Shown piece after piece: positions 34,809 to 46,745 of a stretch of 64,000 nt of DNA. The notes beneath the pieces were generated by a model. It was given only the letters and a program-made list of their open reading frames with translations. It was not told the origin of the DNA and did not search any database. The first letter of the stretch is position 1; every line of letters begins with the position of its first letter. Origin of the DNA: Pleodorina starrii (Eukaryota; Chlorophyta; Chlorophyceae; Chlamydomonadales; Volvocaceae); contig BRXU01000040.1 in NCBI GenBank assembly GCA_030267565.1, forward strand, positions 124,001-188,000. Direction: 5' to 3'. Both the position numbers and the translations under genes were made by a program.

Positions 34809-34893
34809 GTCGTCATCGTATAGTGGTCAGTATCCCCGCCTGTCAACAGATCACCGCCCGCGGGAGGCCGGGGTTCGATTCCCCGTGACGGCG
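34809..34893 (+). tRNA. tRNA-Asp(GTC), copy 3
   Basis: All stems pair and the 13-nt intron is present. Its upstream flank has GGGCAGTC in place of the usual GGGGAGTC. Confidence 0.94.
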
Positions 34894-35054
34894 TGTTACC
34901 TTTTTGCCTGAGTTGTATTGTGCCTGCTCAATGTTGCTACACAGTCTATCTAGGTCTCACTCTATTCATTAGCAGCAAAGGTTTTTAGCGCGGATGATTA
35001 GATGCAACGCTGGCAATAACGTAGGAAGACCTCGTGTCTCATGTAGGGTATTGT

Positions 35055-35126
35055 GCGCCATTAGTCTAGTAGCAGGATACTCGCCTCCCACGCGAGCGGG
35101 CCCGGGTGCAAATCGCGGATGGCGCA
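35055..35126 (+). tRNA. tRNA-Gly(CCC)-like, copy 3, T-stem damaged
   Basis: CGCGG T-stem lesion as in copy 2; loop still TGCAAAT. Confidence 0.7.
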
Positions 35127-36013
35127 GAATAATCTTTGCAACTTGTTGAGGACAATTTGGAATACTTGTCTCGCACCATACGACCTCAGCTCAGGTCGGC
35201 GTTATTCCTTGCCCGCAACACAAGAGCAAGAAGATAGAGATGAAGAACTTCATTCGTTGCCAACCTATCGTGGCTGCCTTGGGCGGCGGGGTTGCTAGTT
35301 TCTACCGTGTCGTCACCACTCCACCCATCGATGTGCTGGTGCCCCTGCCCACCCCCTGCCCACCCCGCTATATATCCCAGTCTCCATCCTCCTCCATTCC
35401 CCCTCACTTCCCCCCTGCTGCCTGCTGCTGCTGCCTCTGCTGCCGCCCTCATCACTGCCCTGACCTCCGCTCATGACCGCGCGGCGGCCCTGCTTTCACG
35501 GGCTTTTGGATGGTCATCCTGGCTAGGGCTGGTGCTGCGGTGCATGGCTGCCTGACAGTAAATATGTAGCGCACACTCCAAACCACATTATTTAATTGTG
35601 CAACTCTGCCTGGATTTCGTGTTCATAATTACTTGATCATGCACAAAAACATCTCGATGAGGGTACGCACGGTACGTAACAGCGATCAGGCCTTGAGCCC
35701 ACCTGACCGACCGTACCATACGTATTGCACCACAGTTGCTGAGCGCTTGGTGTCCCTCCTTCTCCCCCATTGAGATGGCATGCCACAATCTGCAGCACCT
35801 CATCACGATGGCCATGCCATCGTGCGTGTCTTAAGCCATCTGCACCCCCGCCTTTATTTCCGGTGGGCTTTCCGGACTGCACACCACATACAGCTAGCAA
35901 CAATTTGGCCATATATACTTACACTTTTGCACATGTCGGGTATCTGGACGGCTCAGTATGTCTGAGATGTTGTCAGTTGGCTTTCGGTTGAAGGTTCCAA
36001 CTGCTCCAGGGGA

Positions 36014-36098
36014 GTCGTCATCGTATAGTGGTCAGTATCCCCGCCTGTCAACAGATCACCGCCCGCGGGAGGCCGGGGTTCGATTCATCGTGACGGCG
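36014..36098 (+). tRNA. tRNA-Asp(GTC)-like, copy 4, T-stem broken
   Basis: CATCG replaces CCCCG, destroying two T-stem pairs and the B box. Likely a pseudogene. Confidence 0.8.
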
Positions 36099-36259
36099 TG
36101 TTATCTTTTTGCCTGAGTTGTATTGTGCCTGCTCAATGTTGCTACACAGTCTATCTAGGTCTCACTCTATTCATTAGCAGCAAAGGTTTTTAGCGCGGAT
36201 GATTAGATGCAACGCTGGCAACAACGTAGGAAGACCTCGTGTCTCATGTAGGGTATTGT

Positions 36260-36331
36260 GCGCCATTAGTCTAGTAGCAGGATACTCGCCTCCCACGCGA
36301 GCGGGCCCGGGTGCAAATCGCGGATGGCGCA
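36260..36331 (+). tRNA. tRNA-Gly(CCC)-like, copy 4, T-stem damaged
   Basis: CGCGG lesion; loop TGCAAAT. Confidence 0.7.
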
Positions 36332-37218
36332 GAATAATCTTTGCAACTTGTTGAGGACAATTTGGAATACTTGTCTCGCACCATACGACCTCAGCTCAGG
36401 TCGGCGTTATTCCTTGCCCGCAACACAAGAGCAAGAAGATAGAGATGAAGAACTTCATTCGTTGCCAACCTATCGTGGCTGCCTTGGGCGGCGGGGTTGC
36501 TAGTTTCTACCGTGTCGTCACCACTCCACCCATCGATGTGCTGGTGCCCCTGCCCACCCCCTGCCCACCCCGCTATATATCCCAGTCTCCATCCTCCTCC
36601 ATTCCCCCTCACTTGCCCCCTGCTGCCTGCTGCTGCTGCCTCTGCTGCCGCCCTCATCACTGCCCTGACCTCCGCTCATGACCGCGCGGCGGCCCTGCTT
36701 TCACGGGCTTTTGGATGGTCATCCTGGCTAGGGCTGGTGCTGCGGTGCATGGCTGCCTGACAGTAAATATGTAGCGCACACTCCAAACCACATTATTTAA
36801 TTGTGCAACTCTGCCTGGATTTCGTGTTTATAATTACTTGATCATGCACAAAAACATCTCGATGAGGGTACGCACGGTACGTAACAGCGATCAGGCCTTG
36901 AGCCCACCTGACCGACCGTACCATACGTATTGCACCACAGTTGCTGAGCGCTTGGTGTCCCTCCTTCTCCCCCATTGAGATGGCATGCCACAATCTGCAG
37001 CACCTCATCACGATGGCCATGCCATCGTGCGTGTCTTAAGCCATCTGCACCCCCGCCTTTATTTCCGGTGGGCTTTCCGGACTGCACACCACATACAGCT
37101 AGCATCAATTTGGCCATATATAGTTACACTTTTGCACTTGTCGGGTATCTGGACAGCTCAGTATGTCTGAGATGTTGTCAGTTGGCTTTCGGTTGAAGGT
37201 TCCAACTGCTCCAGGGGA

Positions 37219-37303
37219 GTCGTCATCGTATAGTGGTCAGTATCCCCGCCTGTCAACAGATCACCGCCCGCGGGAGGCCGGGGTTCGATTCCCCGTGACG
37301 GCG
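37219..37303 (+). tRNA. tRNA-Asp(GTC), copy 5
   Basis: Structure intact with intron. Downstream flank reads TGCTACCCTTTT, leaving a shorter T4 terminator than the other copies. Confidence 0.94.
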
Positions 37304-37464
37304 TGCTACCCTTTTGCCTGAGTTGTATTGTGCCTGCTGAATGTTGCTACACAGTCTATCTAGGTCTCACTCTATTCATTAGCAGCAAAGGTTTTTAGCG
37401 CGGATGATTAGATGCAACGCTGGCAACAACGTAGGAATACCTCGTGTCTCATGTAGGGTATTGT

Positions 37465-37535
37465 GCGCCATTAGTCTAGTAGCAGGATACTCGCCTCCCA
37501 CGCGAGCGGCCCGGGTGCAAATCCCGGATGGCGCA
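37465..37535 (+). tRNA. tRNA-Gly(CCC), copy 5, intact
   Basis: 71 nt with intact CCCGG T-stem, in contrast to neighbouring copies. Its downstream flank (GCAGATTAAGTAAAC) is also different, pointing to a distinct source or a conversion tract. Confidence 0.92.
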
Positions 37536-37651
37536 GATTAAGTAAACTTTGAAATTGTCAACGACAATTTGGAATACTTGTCTCGCACCATACGACCTCA
37601 GCTCAGGTCGGCGTTATTCCTTGCCCGCAACACAAGAGCAAGAAGATAGAG

Positions 37652-37948
37652 ATGAAGAACTTCATTCGTTGCCAACCTATCGTGGCTGCCTTGGGCGGCG
37701 GGGTTGCTAGTTTCTACCGTGTCGTCACCACTCCACCCATCGATGTGCCTGCCCACCCCGCTATATATCCCAGTCTCCATCCTCCTCCATTCCCCCTCAC
37801 TTCCCCCCTGCTGCCTGCTGCTGCTGCCTCTGCTGCCGCCCTCATCACTGCCCTGACCTCCGCTCATGACCGCGCGGCGGCCCTGCTTTCACGGGCTTTT
37901 GGATGGTCATCCTGGCTAGGGCTGGTGCTGCGGTGCATGGCTGCCTGA
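37652..37948 (+). other. Repeat-borne 98-codon ORF (representative copy), probably not a gene
   Basis: Begins MKNFIRCQPIVAALGGG and ends LGLVLRCMAA. Equivalent 98-codon frames occur at 38834, 40021, 41203, 42389, 47288, 48472 and 49635. In the long units (27237, 35240, 36445, 50819, 52017) an insertion of about 19 bp, not a multiple of three, shifts the frame to unrelated 76-78 codon products. The relic at 11 kb has the same DNA in another frame. The sequence looks like a decayed exon carried along in the repeat. Confidence 0.3.
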
Positions 37949-38402
37949 CAGTAAATATGTAGCGCACACTCCAAACCACATTATTTAATTGTGCAACTCT
38001 GCCTGGATTTCGTGTTCATAATTACTTGATCATGCACAAAAACATCTCGATGAGGGTACGCACGGTAACAGCGATCAGGCCTTGAGCCCACCTGACCGAC
38101 CGTACCATACGTATTGCACCACAGTTGCTGAGCGCTTGGTGTCCCTCCTTCTCCCCCATTGAGATGGCATGCCACAATCTGCAGCACCTCATCACGATGG
38201 CCATGCCATCGTGCGTGTCTTAAGCCATCTGCACCCCCGCCTTTATTTCCGGTGGGCTTTCCGGACTGCACACCACATACAGCTAGCAACAATTTGGCCA
38301 TATATAGTTACACTTTTGCACATGTCGGGTATCTGGACAGCTCAGTATGTCTGAGATGTTGTCAGTTGGCTTTCGGTTGAAGGTTCCAACTGCTCCAGGG
38401 GA

Positions 38403-38487
38403 GTCGTCATCGTATAGTGGTCAGTATCCCCGCCTGTCAACAGATCACCGCCCGCGGGAGGCCGGGGTTCGATTCCCCGTGACGGCG
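38403..38487 (+). tRNA. tRNA-Asp(GTC), copy 6
   Basis: Intact, with intron and TTTTT downstream. Confidence 0.94.
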
Positions 38488-38648
38488 TGTTACCTTTTTG
38501 CCTGAGTTGTATTGTGCCTGCTCAATGTTGCTACACAGTCTATCTAGGTCTCACTCTATTCATTAGCAGCAAAGGTTTTTAGCGCGGATGATTAGATGCA
38601 ACGCTGGCAACAACGTAGGAAGACCTCGTGTCTCATGTAGGGTATTGT

Positions 38649-38720
38649 GCGCCATTAGTCTAGTAGCAGGATACTCGCCTCCCACGCGAGCGGGCCCGGG
38701 TGCATATCGCGGATGGCGCA
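38649..38720 (+). tRNA. tRNA-Gly(CCC)-like, copy 6, doubly damaged T-arm
   Basis: T-loop TGCATAT loses the near-universal A58 and the T-stem has CGCGG. Probably non-functional. Confidence 0.65.
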
Positions 38721-39589
38721 GAATAATCTTTGCAACTTGTTGAGGACAATTTGGAATACTTGTCTCGCACCATACGACCTCAGCTCAGGTCGGCGTTATT
38801 CCTTGCCCGCAACACAAGAGCAAGAAGATAGAGATGAAGAACTTCATCCGTTGCCAACCTATCGTGGCTGCCTTGGGCGGCGGGGTTGCTAGTTTCTACC
38901 GTGTCGTCACCACTCCACCCATCGATGTGCCTGCCCACCCCGCTATATATCCCAGTCTCCATCCTCCTCCATTCCCCCTCACTTGCCCCCTGCTGCCTGC
39001 TGCTGCTGCCTCTGCTGCCGCCCTCATCACTGCCCTGACCTCCGCTCATGACCGCGCGGCGGCCCTGCTTTCACGGGCTTTTGGATGGTCATCCTGGCTA
39101 GGGCTGGTGCTGCGGTGCATGGCTGCCTGACAGTAAATATGTAGCGCACACTCCAAACCACATTATTTAATTGTGCAACTCTGCCTGGATTTCGTGTTTA
39201 TAATTACTTGATCATGCACAAAAACATCTCGATGAGGGTACGCACGGTACGTAACAGCGATCAGGCCTTGAGCCCACCTGACCGACCGTACCATACGTAT
39301 TGCACCACAGTTGCTGAGCGCTTGGTGTCCCTCCTTCTCCCCCATTGAGATGGCATGCCACAATCTGCAGCACCTCATCACGATGGCCATGCCATCGTGC
39401 GTGTCTTAAGCCATCTGCACCCCCGCCTTTATTTCCGGTGGGCTTTCCGGACTGCACACCACATACAGCTAGCATCAATTTGGCCCATATATAGTTACAC
39501 TTTTGCACTTGTCGGGTATCTGGACAGCTCAGTATGTCTGAGATGTTGTCAGTTGGCTTTCGGTTGAAGGTTCCAACTGCTCCAGGGCA

Positions 39590-39674
39590 GTCGTCATCGT
39601 ATAGTGGTCAGTATCCCCGCCTGTCAACAGATCACCGCCCGCGGGAGGCCGGGGTTCGATTCCCCGTGACGGCG
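39590..39674 (+). tRNA. tRNA-Asp(GTC), copy 7
   Basis: Intact. Shares the GGGCAGTC upstream variant with copy 3. Confidence 0.94.
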
Positions 39675-39835
39675 TGTTACCTTTTTGCCTGAGTTGTATT
39701 GTGCCTGCTCAATGTTGCTACACAGTCTATCTAGGTCTCACTCTATTCATTAGCAGCAAAGGTTTTTAGCGCGGATGATTAGATGCAACGCTGGCAACAA
39801 CGTAGGAAGACCTCGTGTCTCATGTAGGGTATTGT

Positions 39836-39907
39836 GCGCCATTAGTCTAGTAGCAGGATACTCGCCTCCCACGCGAGCGGGCCCGGGTGCATATCGCGGA
39901 TGGCGCA
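39836..39907 (+). tRNA. tRNA-Gly(CCC)-like, copy 7, doubly damaged T-arm
   Basis: Same A58 loss plus CGCGG lesion as copy 6. Confidence 0.65.
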
Positions 39908-40771
39908 GAATAATCTTTGCAACTTGTTGAGGACAATTTGGAATACTTGTCTCGCACCATACGACCTCAGCTCAGGTCGGCGTTATTCCTTGCCCGCAAC
40001 ACAAGAGCAAGAAGATAGAGATGAAGAACTTCATTCGTTGCCAACCTATCGTGGCTGCCTTGGGCGGCGGGGTTGCTAGTTTCTACCGTGTCGTCACCAC
40101 TCCACCCATCGATGTGCCTGCCCACCCCGATATTTATCCCAGTCTCCATCCTCCTCCATTCCCCCTCACTTCCCCCCTGCTGCCTGCTGCTGCTGCCTCT
40201 GCTGCCGCCCTCATCACTGCCCTGACCTCCGCTCATGACCGCGCGGCGGCCCTGCTTTCACGGGCTTTTGGATGGTCATCCTGGCTAGGGCTGGTGCTGC
40301 GGTGCATGGCTGCCTGACAGTAAATATGTAGCGCACACTCCAAACCACATTATTTAATTGTGCAACTCTGCCTGGATTTCGTGTTCATAATTACTTGATC
40401 ATGCACAAAAACATCTCGATGAGGGTACGCACGGTAACAGCGATCAGGCCTTGAGCCCACCTGACCGACCGTACCATACGTATTGCACCACAGTTGCTGA
40501 GCGCTTGGTGTCCCTCCTTCTCCCCCATTGAGATGGCATGCCACAATCTGCAGCACCTCATCACGATGGCCATGCCATCGTGCGTGTCTTAAGCCATCTG
40601 CACCCCCGCCTTTATTTCCGGTGGGCTTTCCGGACTGCACACCACATACAGCTAGCAACAATTTGGCCATATATAGTTACACTTTTGCACATGTCGGGTA
40701 TCTGGACAGCTCAGTATGTCTGAGATGTTGTCAGTTGGCTTTCGGTTGAAGGTTCCAACTGCTCCAGGGGA

Positions 40772-40856
40772 GTCGTCATCGTATAGTGGTCAGTATCCCC
40801 GCCTGTCAACAGATCACCGCCCGCGGGAGGCCGGGGTTTGATTCCCCGTGACGGCG
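40772..40856 (+). tRNA. tRNA-Asp(GTC), copy 8, T-loop variant
   Basis: T-loop TTTGATT in place of TTCGATT removes C56, which normally pairs with G19; function doubtful. Confidence 0.82.
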
Positions 40857-41017
40857 TGTTACCTTTTTGCCTGAGTTGTATTGTGCCTGCTCAATGTTGC
40901 TACACAGTCTATCTAGGTCTCACTCTATTCATTAGCAGCAAAGGTTTTTAGCGCGGATGATTAGATGCAACGCTGGCAACAACGTAGGAAGACCTCGTGT
41001 CTCATGTAGGGTATTGT

Positions 41018-41089
41018 GCGCCATTAGTCTAGTAGCAGGATACTCGCCTCCCACGCGAGCGGGCCCGGGTGCATATCGCGGATGGCGCA
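41018..41089 (+). tRNA. tRNA-Gly(CCC)-like, copy 8, doubly damaged T-arm
   Basis: TGCATAT loop and CGCGG stem. Confidence 0.65.
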
Positions 41090-41957
41090 GAATAATCTTT
41101 GCAACTTGTTGAGGACAATTTGGAATACTTGTCTCGCACCATACGACCTCAGCTCAGGTCGGCGTTATTCCTTGCCCGCAACACAAGAGCAAGAAGATAG
41201 AGATGAAGAACTTCATCCGTTGCCAACCTATCGTGGCTGCCTTGGGCGGCGGGGTTGCTAGTTTCTACCGTGTCGTCACCACTCCACCCATCGATGTGCC
41301 TGCCCACCCCGCTATATATCCCAGTCTCCATCCTCCTCCATTCCCCCTCACTTGCCCCCTGCTGCCTGCTGCTGCTGCCTCTGCTGCCGCCCTCATCACT
41401 GCCCTGACCTCCGCTCATGACCGCGCGGCGGCCCTGCTTTCACGGGCTTTTGGATGGTCATCCTGGCTAGGGCTGGTGCTGCGGTGCATGGCTGCCTGAC
41501 AGTAAATATGTAGCGCACACTCCAAACCACATTATTTAATTGTGCAACTCTGCCTGGATTTCGTGTTTATAATTACTTGATCATGCACAAAAACATCTCG
41601 ATGAGGGTACGCACGGTACGTAACAGCGATCAGGCCTTGAGCCCACCTGACCGACCGTACCATACGTATTGCACCACAGTTGCTGAGCGCTTGGTGTCCC
41701 TCCTTCTCCCCCATTGAGATGGCATGCCACAATCTGCAGCACCTCATCACGATGGCCATGCCATCGTGCGTGTCTTAAGCCATCTGCACCCCCGCCTTTA
41801 TTTCCGGTGGGCTTTCCGGACTGCACACCACATACAGCTAGCATCAATTTGGCCATATATAGTTACACTTTTGCACTTGTCGGGTATCTGGACAGCTCAG
41901 TATGTCTGAGATGTTGTCAGTTGGCTTTCGGTTGAAGGTTCCAACTGCTCCAGGGGA

Positions 41958-42042
41958 GTCGTCATCGTATAGTGGTCAGTATCCCCGCCTGTCAACAGAT
42001 CACCGCCCGCGGGAGGCCGGGGTTCGATTCCCCGTGACGGCG
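41958..42042 (+). tRNA. tRNA-Asp(GTC), copy 9
   Basis: Intact, intron present; last copy before the 3.7-kb TIR insertion. Confidence 0.94.
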
Positions 42043-42203
42043 TGTTACCTTTTTGCCTGAGTTGTATTGTGCCTGCTCAATGTTGCTACACAGTCTATCT
42101 AGGTCTCACTCTATTCATTAGCAGCAAAGGTTTTTAGCGCGGATGATTAGATGCAACGCTGGCAACAACGTAGGAAGACCTCGTGTCTCATGTAGGGTAT
42201 TGT

Positions 42204-42275
42204 GCGCCATTAGTCTAGTAGCAGGATACTCGCCTCCCACGCGAGCGGGCCCGGGTGCATATCGCGGATGGCGCA
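42204..42275 (+). tRNA. tRNA-Gly(CCC)-like, copy 9, doubly damaged T-arm
   Basis: TGCATAT loop and CGCGG stem; last member of the damaged block. Confidence 0.65.
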
Positions 42276-43110
42276 GAATAATCTTTGCAACTTGTTGAGG
42301 ACAATTTGGAATACTTGTCTCGCACCATACGACCTCAGCTCAGGTCGGCGTTATTCCTTGCCCGCAACACAAGAGCAAGAAGATAGAGATGAAGAACTTC
42401 ATTCGTTGCCAACCTATCGTGGCTGCCTTGGGCGGCGGGGTTGCTAGTTTCTACCGTGTCGTCACCACTCCACCCATCGATGTGCCTGCCCACCCCGCTA
42501 TATATCCCAGTCTCCATCCTCCTCCATTCCCCCTCACTTGCCCCCTGATGCCTGCTGCTGCTGCCTCTGCTGCCGCCCTCATCACTGCCCTGACCTCCGC
42601 TCATGACCGCGCGGCGGCCCTGCTTTCACGGGCTTTTGGATGGTCATCCTGGCTAGGGCTGGTGCTGCGGTGCATGGCTGCCTGACAGTAAATATGTAGC
42701 GCACACTCCAAACCACATTATTTAATTATGCAACTCTGCCTGGATTTCGTGTTCATAATTACTTGATCATGCACAAAAACATCTCGATGAGGGTACGCAC
42801 GGTACGTAACAGCGATCAGGCCTTGAGCCCACCTGACCGACCGTACCATACGTATTGCACCACAGTTGCTGAGCGCTTGGTGCCCCTCCTTCTCCCCCAT
42901 TGAGATGGCATGCCACAATCTGCAGCACCTCATCACGATGGCCATGCCATCGTGCGTGTCTAAGCCATCTGCACCCCCGCCTTTATTTCCGGTGGGCTTT
43001 CCGGACTGCACACCACATACAGCTAGCATCAATTTGGCCATACGTCTGTAATCTTGAGGGCCGTGTATAAATGGCAACCCCGTGTAATAAATGAGGGAAA
43101 ATTTGACACC

Positions 43111-43250
43111 GTTTCAACACGGCTCGTGTTTGACACGGGGCGACATGGGCTGTTTCAACACGGCTCGTGTTTGACACGGGGCGACACGGGCTGTTTCAAC
43201 ACGGCTCGTGTTTGACAGGGGATCGACACGGGCTGTTTCAACACGGTCCC
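43111..43250. repeat. 41-bp subterminal tandem repeat
   Basis: Units start GTTTCAACACGG at 43111, 43152, 43193 and 43235; each contains GTGTTTGACA followed by GGGGCGACA. Related motifs in inverted orientation occur at 46560-46740. Confidence 0.9.
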
Positions 43251-43349
43251 GATTATACATGAGGAATATAGCCGAAGCACACGAGACGAGTGCAGTTCAC
43301 CTCTCCCAGATGCTCACAAGTGACTAAAACGGCTCATCCGGGCAGGCAA

Positions 43350-43600
43350 CCATATGCCCCACACCCACGCCACCCGCCCCCACACCACCCGACGGCCCAT
43401 GCCCCGCCCATGCTCCGCCCCCGCGCCACCCGGCAGCCCCGCCCCTGCGTTACATGACGGCCCCACCCCCGCGCCACCCGACGGCCCTGCGCCTGTGTTA
43501 CACGACGACAGCCCAGCCCCCGCGCCACCTGATGGCCCCGCCCCTGCACCACCCAAGCAAGGGCCCAGCCCCCGCGCTACTTGACGGCCCATTCAGCCCC
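43350..43600. repeat. GC-rich imperfect short tandem repeat in the TIR element
   Basis: Repeated CCCCGCGCCACC-GACGGCC and GTTACACGACG-like blocks; open in several frames, so the ORFs here are not meaningful. Confidence 0.6.
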
Positions 43601-44019
43601 TTTTTTCTGTGGGGGACGTCCCGGGAAGTCACAGAGCCCAAAAAGCAGGCCGCGCGAGCAAGAACAGCAAGCCGTGCCATTTGGCTAAAAGCCCAAACCA
43701 CCAAAGGGAGCCCTGTCCCTAATCTAATATCGTATATGGATGTACCATTGCCCTTTGCTGGTGCGTATCCACATAGCAGGCGGTAGTGAAGCACCGAACC
43801 AGGACGGCACTTTGAAATTTTCGACGCCAAAGCAAACGAGCCCAAAGCCACATCATGCGTGGCGCGTTTTAAGGTGGTGGCACGTGTTGACAGAGCGCAA
43901 ATCTCGGGCATAGCGCCAGACTGTAGAGATACGGAGGCCATGGATACTTCATATAACCACCATATCACATTTCATGACTACACGATTCTGGTTTTGTCAT
44001 ATTTAGAGCTTGCGTAAGG

Positions 44020-44135
44020 TATAGTTCACATTTCAGGCAGAAAAGGTCTGAGGCAAAAAAGGACAACGTTCCTGAAATCCTTTCTGCCACATAGAATTAC
44101 GGCATCACCATTTTCTGCCTCAAATGTGAACTATA
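44020..44135. mobile_element. Nested hairpin element (MITE-like)
   Basis: 25-nt arms (44020-44044 and 44111-44135) are inverted repeats with one mismatch, starting TATAGTTCACATTT. Read as TIRs of TAGTTCACATTT flanked by TA, this is a ~112-bp MITE inside the larger element. A long-stem small-RNA hairpin is the alternative. Confidence 0.7.
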
Positions 44136-45179
44136 ACTAAGAGTTGGGCAAAATCAAGGCGACACTGAAATCCTGACACCAAAGAACATTGTTAGCAAAA
44201 AGTAAACGTCAAGCTTGCTTGTCAAAAACAAGGTATACTCATGTGTGGATGTTTAGAATCCAGGTTTACTTCGTCGGGGTGGAGGGTGAAGCGTGAAGGT
44301 TGTAGACGGCGTGCCGTACTTTGCCCCAATCCTGGGGCAACGTACGACAGTGGTTTAGAAGTCGCAGCTTGACTGCATCACGAACAAAACTCGAATAGCA
44401 CAGGTCACGGTTGCGAAATGAGCTATTGATTACACTCGACTTCTCTTAATAAGAAATTTTAGTATCCGAAAATTGTCACGAAAGTTTGGGCTGGCTTAAT
44501 GCAACCCATGCCTGAACTCTTTTTTTACTCAAGCTTATAGATAAATAACTTAATAGATAATACTAAAACTGCATTTCTAGATACTATGCGCATGTGCGAA
44601 GTTCTGACCGCGGCAACAACCGGTCAGCATTCGGCCTTGGCTGCCCAGACGCCCTCACCGAGTTCGGTACAACGCTGACAATGATGGAAGGTGTTGCTGA
44701 AGATAAGGCAGGAGTCGTTAGCCTTGTCGGCGGGCCCGGTTAATGCTCGCCGAGGAGCGCATGCTTTGGCACCGGCGGACGCACGCTTGCCCAACGAGCA
44801 CGGACCGCAACGAGGAACTACTTACAAAAGTTCGCTAATAGGATTGGTGATGCATACGACGTAAAGCGTGTGCTCGAAAATTTTGTTATGTTTTGTGTTC
44901 AACTCCAGGTCATCTGTTCTTACCAGAAGAGGAGAATGGCTTAACCTTATCCTATTGATGAGTGCAACCCGCAGGCTGCACATCGGGGCTGGGGCACACA
45001 CTCAGGCGGCCTGGGCAGCGAGCAGCTCGGAGCTAGCGGCCGGGAGAGGTGTCAGCAGCCCGCTCGAACGAATAGCTCTCCCAAGTGAGTACGGCTGTCA
45101 CTAATGATGATTCCAACTCGCAGGGCGCACGTTGAGGCTGGGACACACGCTCAAGCGGCCTGGGTGACGAACAGCTTGG

Positions 45180-46200
45180 TGCTAGCGGCCTGGCGTGGAT
45201 TCCCTGAACATGGTGTGTTCGTTGTGGCTGGAACGTCGAAGCGCTAGCGGTCGGGAGAGTACGGTACTGGGTAGGTGTCAGCGGCCCGCTCGAATAGCTA
45301 TCCCAAGTGGGTACGGCTGTCGCTTCTTTTATCCTAATGATGATTGGAACTAGCAGGGTGCACGTTGCGGCTGGGCCACACACTCAGGTGGTCTGGGTGG
45401 AGAGCAGCTCGGAGCTAGCGGCCTGGCGTGGATTCCCCGAACATGGTACGTATGTTGTGGCTGGCAAGTCGTAGCGCTAGCGGCCGGGAGAGGACTGGGC
45501 AGGTGTCAGCGGCTCGCTCGAATAGCTCTCCCAAGCAAGTGAGTACGGCTAGCTGTCGCTTCCTTAATCGCAGGGTGCACGTGCGTTGAGGCTGGGCCAC
45601 ACCCTCAGGTGGCCTGGGTGGAGAGCAGCTCGGAGCTAGCGGCCTGGCGTGGATTCCCCGAACATGGTACGTATGTTGTGGCTGGCAAGTCGTAGCGCTA
45701 GCGGCTGGGAGAGGACTGGGCAGGTGTCAGCGGCTCGCTCGAATAGCTCTCCCAAGCAAGTGAGTACGGCTAGCTGTCACTTCCTTAATCGCAGGGTGCA
45801 CGTGCGTTGAGGCTGGGCCACACCCTCAGGTGGCCTGGGTGGAGAGCAGCTCGGAGCTAGCGGCCTGGCGTGGATTCCCCGAACATGGTACGTATGTTGT
45901 GGCTGGCAAGTCGTAGCGCTAGCGGCTGGGAGAGGACTGGGCAGGTGTCAGCGGCTCGCTCGAATAGCTCTCCCAAGCAAGTGAGTACGGCTAGCTGTCG
46001 CTTCCTTAATCGCAGGGTGCACGTGCGTTGAGGCTGGGCCACACACTCAGGCGGCCTGGGTGGCGAGCAGCTCGGAGCTAGCGGCCTGGCGTGGATTCCC
46101 CGAACATGGTATGGTGTGGCTGGCCAGTCGTAGCGCTAGCGGCCGGGAGAGGACTGGGCAGGTGTCAGCGGCTCGCTCGAATAGCTCTTCTAAGTGAGTA
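45180..46200. repeat. ~221-bp tandem repeat inside the TIR element
   Basis: Four clear units aligned on GGAGCTAGCGGCCTGG at 45411, 45632, 45853 and 46073, with a more diverged unit before them from about 45180. The GCTAGCGGC motif recurs within each unit. Confidence 0.88.
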
Positions 46201-46559
46201 CGGCTGCCGCTTCTCGGGACGTTCTGTTTGCAACATGATAGCCAGCAAGCCCTTGTAACAGGAGCTAGAATCCTTGGCATCCAGTGTGTTGTTGCCCCGC
46301 TGTTACAGTGGTGTGAATAGTTTGGAAAGTCAAGGGTCGCCGGGTCGAAAGCTAACGGACTAGCCAACGGACTAGTGCACAGTGGCACTGCTCCCGTCAG
46401 CCTGATGAGGGGCGGCACGATCCAGGCCGGGCGAACTTATTCTCCCAGCCGACGGGTGAATAGGATCTGCCAAAGGAATTCGGTGGTTTTAACCGCCATA
46501 CTATACTGGATTTGGGCAATCCTCGGTATGCCTCTTCTTTGACTCTATAGCTAGACTTT

Positions 46560-46745
46560 ACACAAGCCGTGTCTACACGACCATGTCCAACCGTGTCTAC
46601 ACGGGGCGATATACATGGCCGTGTTGGACACGGCCATCTGTACATGGCCGTGTTGAAGCGGCCGTGTATGACACTATCCGTATCTTTTTGCAATACACGG
46701 CCATGTTGAAGCAGACCGAACACCATGTCAACACTAGGCCCCAAA
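46560..46745. repeat. Right subterminal repeats of the TIR element
   Basis: Multiple ACACGG / CCGTGT motifs in both orientations, mirroring the left subterminal repeats; able to form several hairpins. Confidence 0.7.

Noticed and set aside
37652..37948. 98-codon ORF repeated in the tRNA units as a conserved small protein gene
   Set aside because: A 19-bp length difference between unit classes shifts the frame, and the relic copy uses another frame for the same DNA, so repeat homogenisation rather than coding selection explains its conservation.
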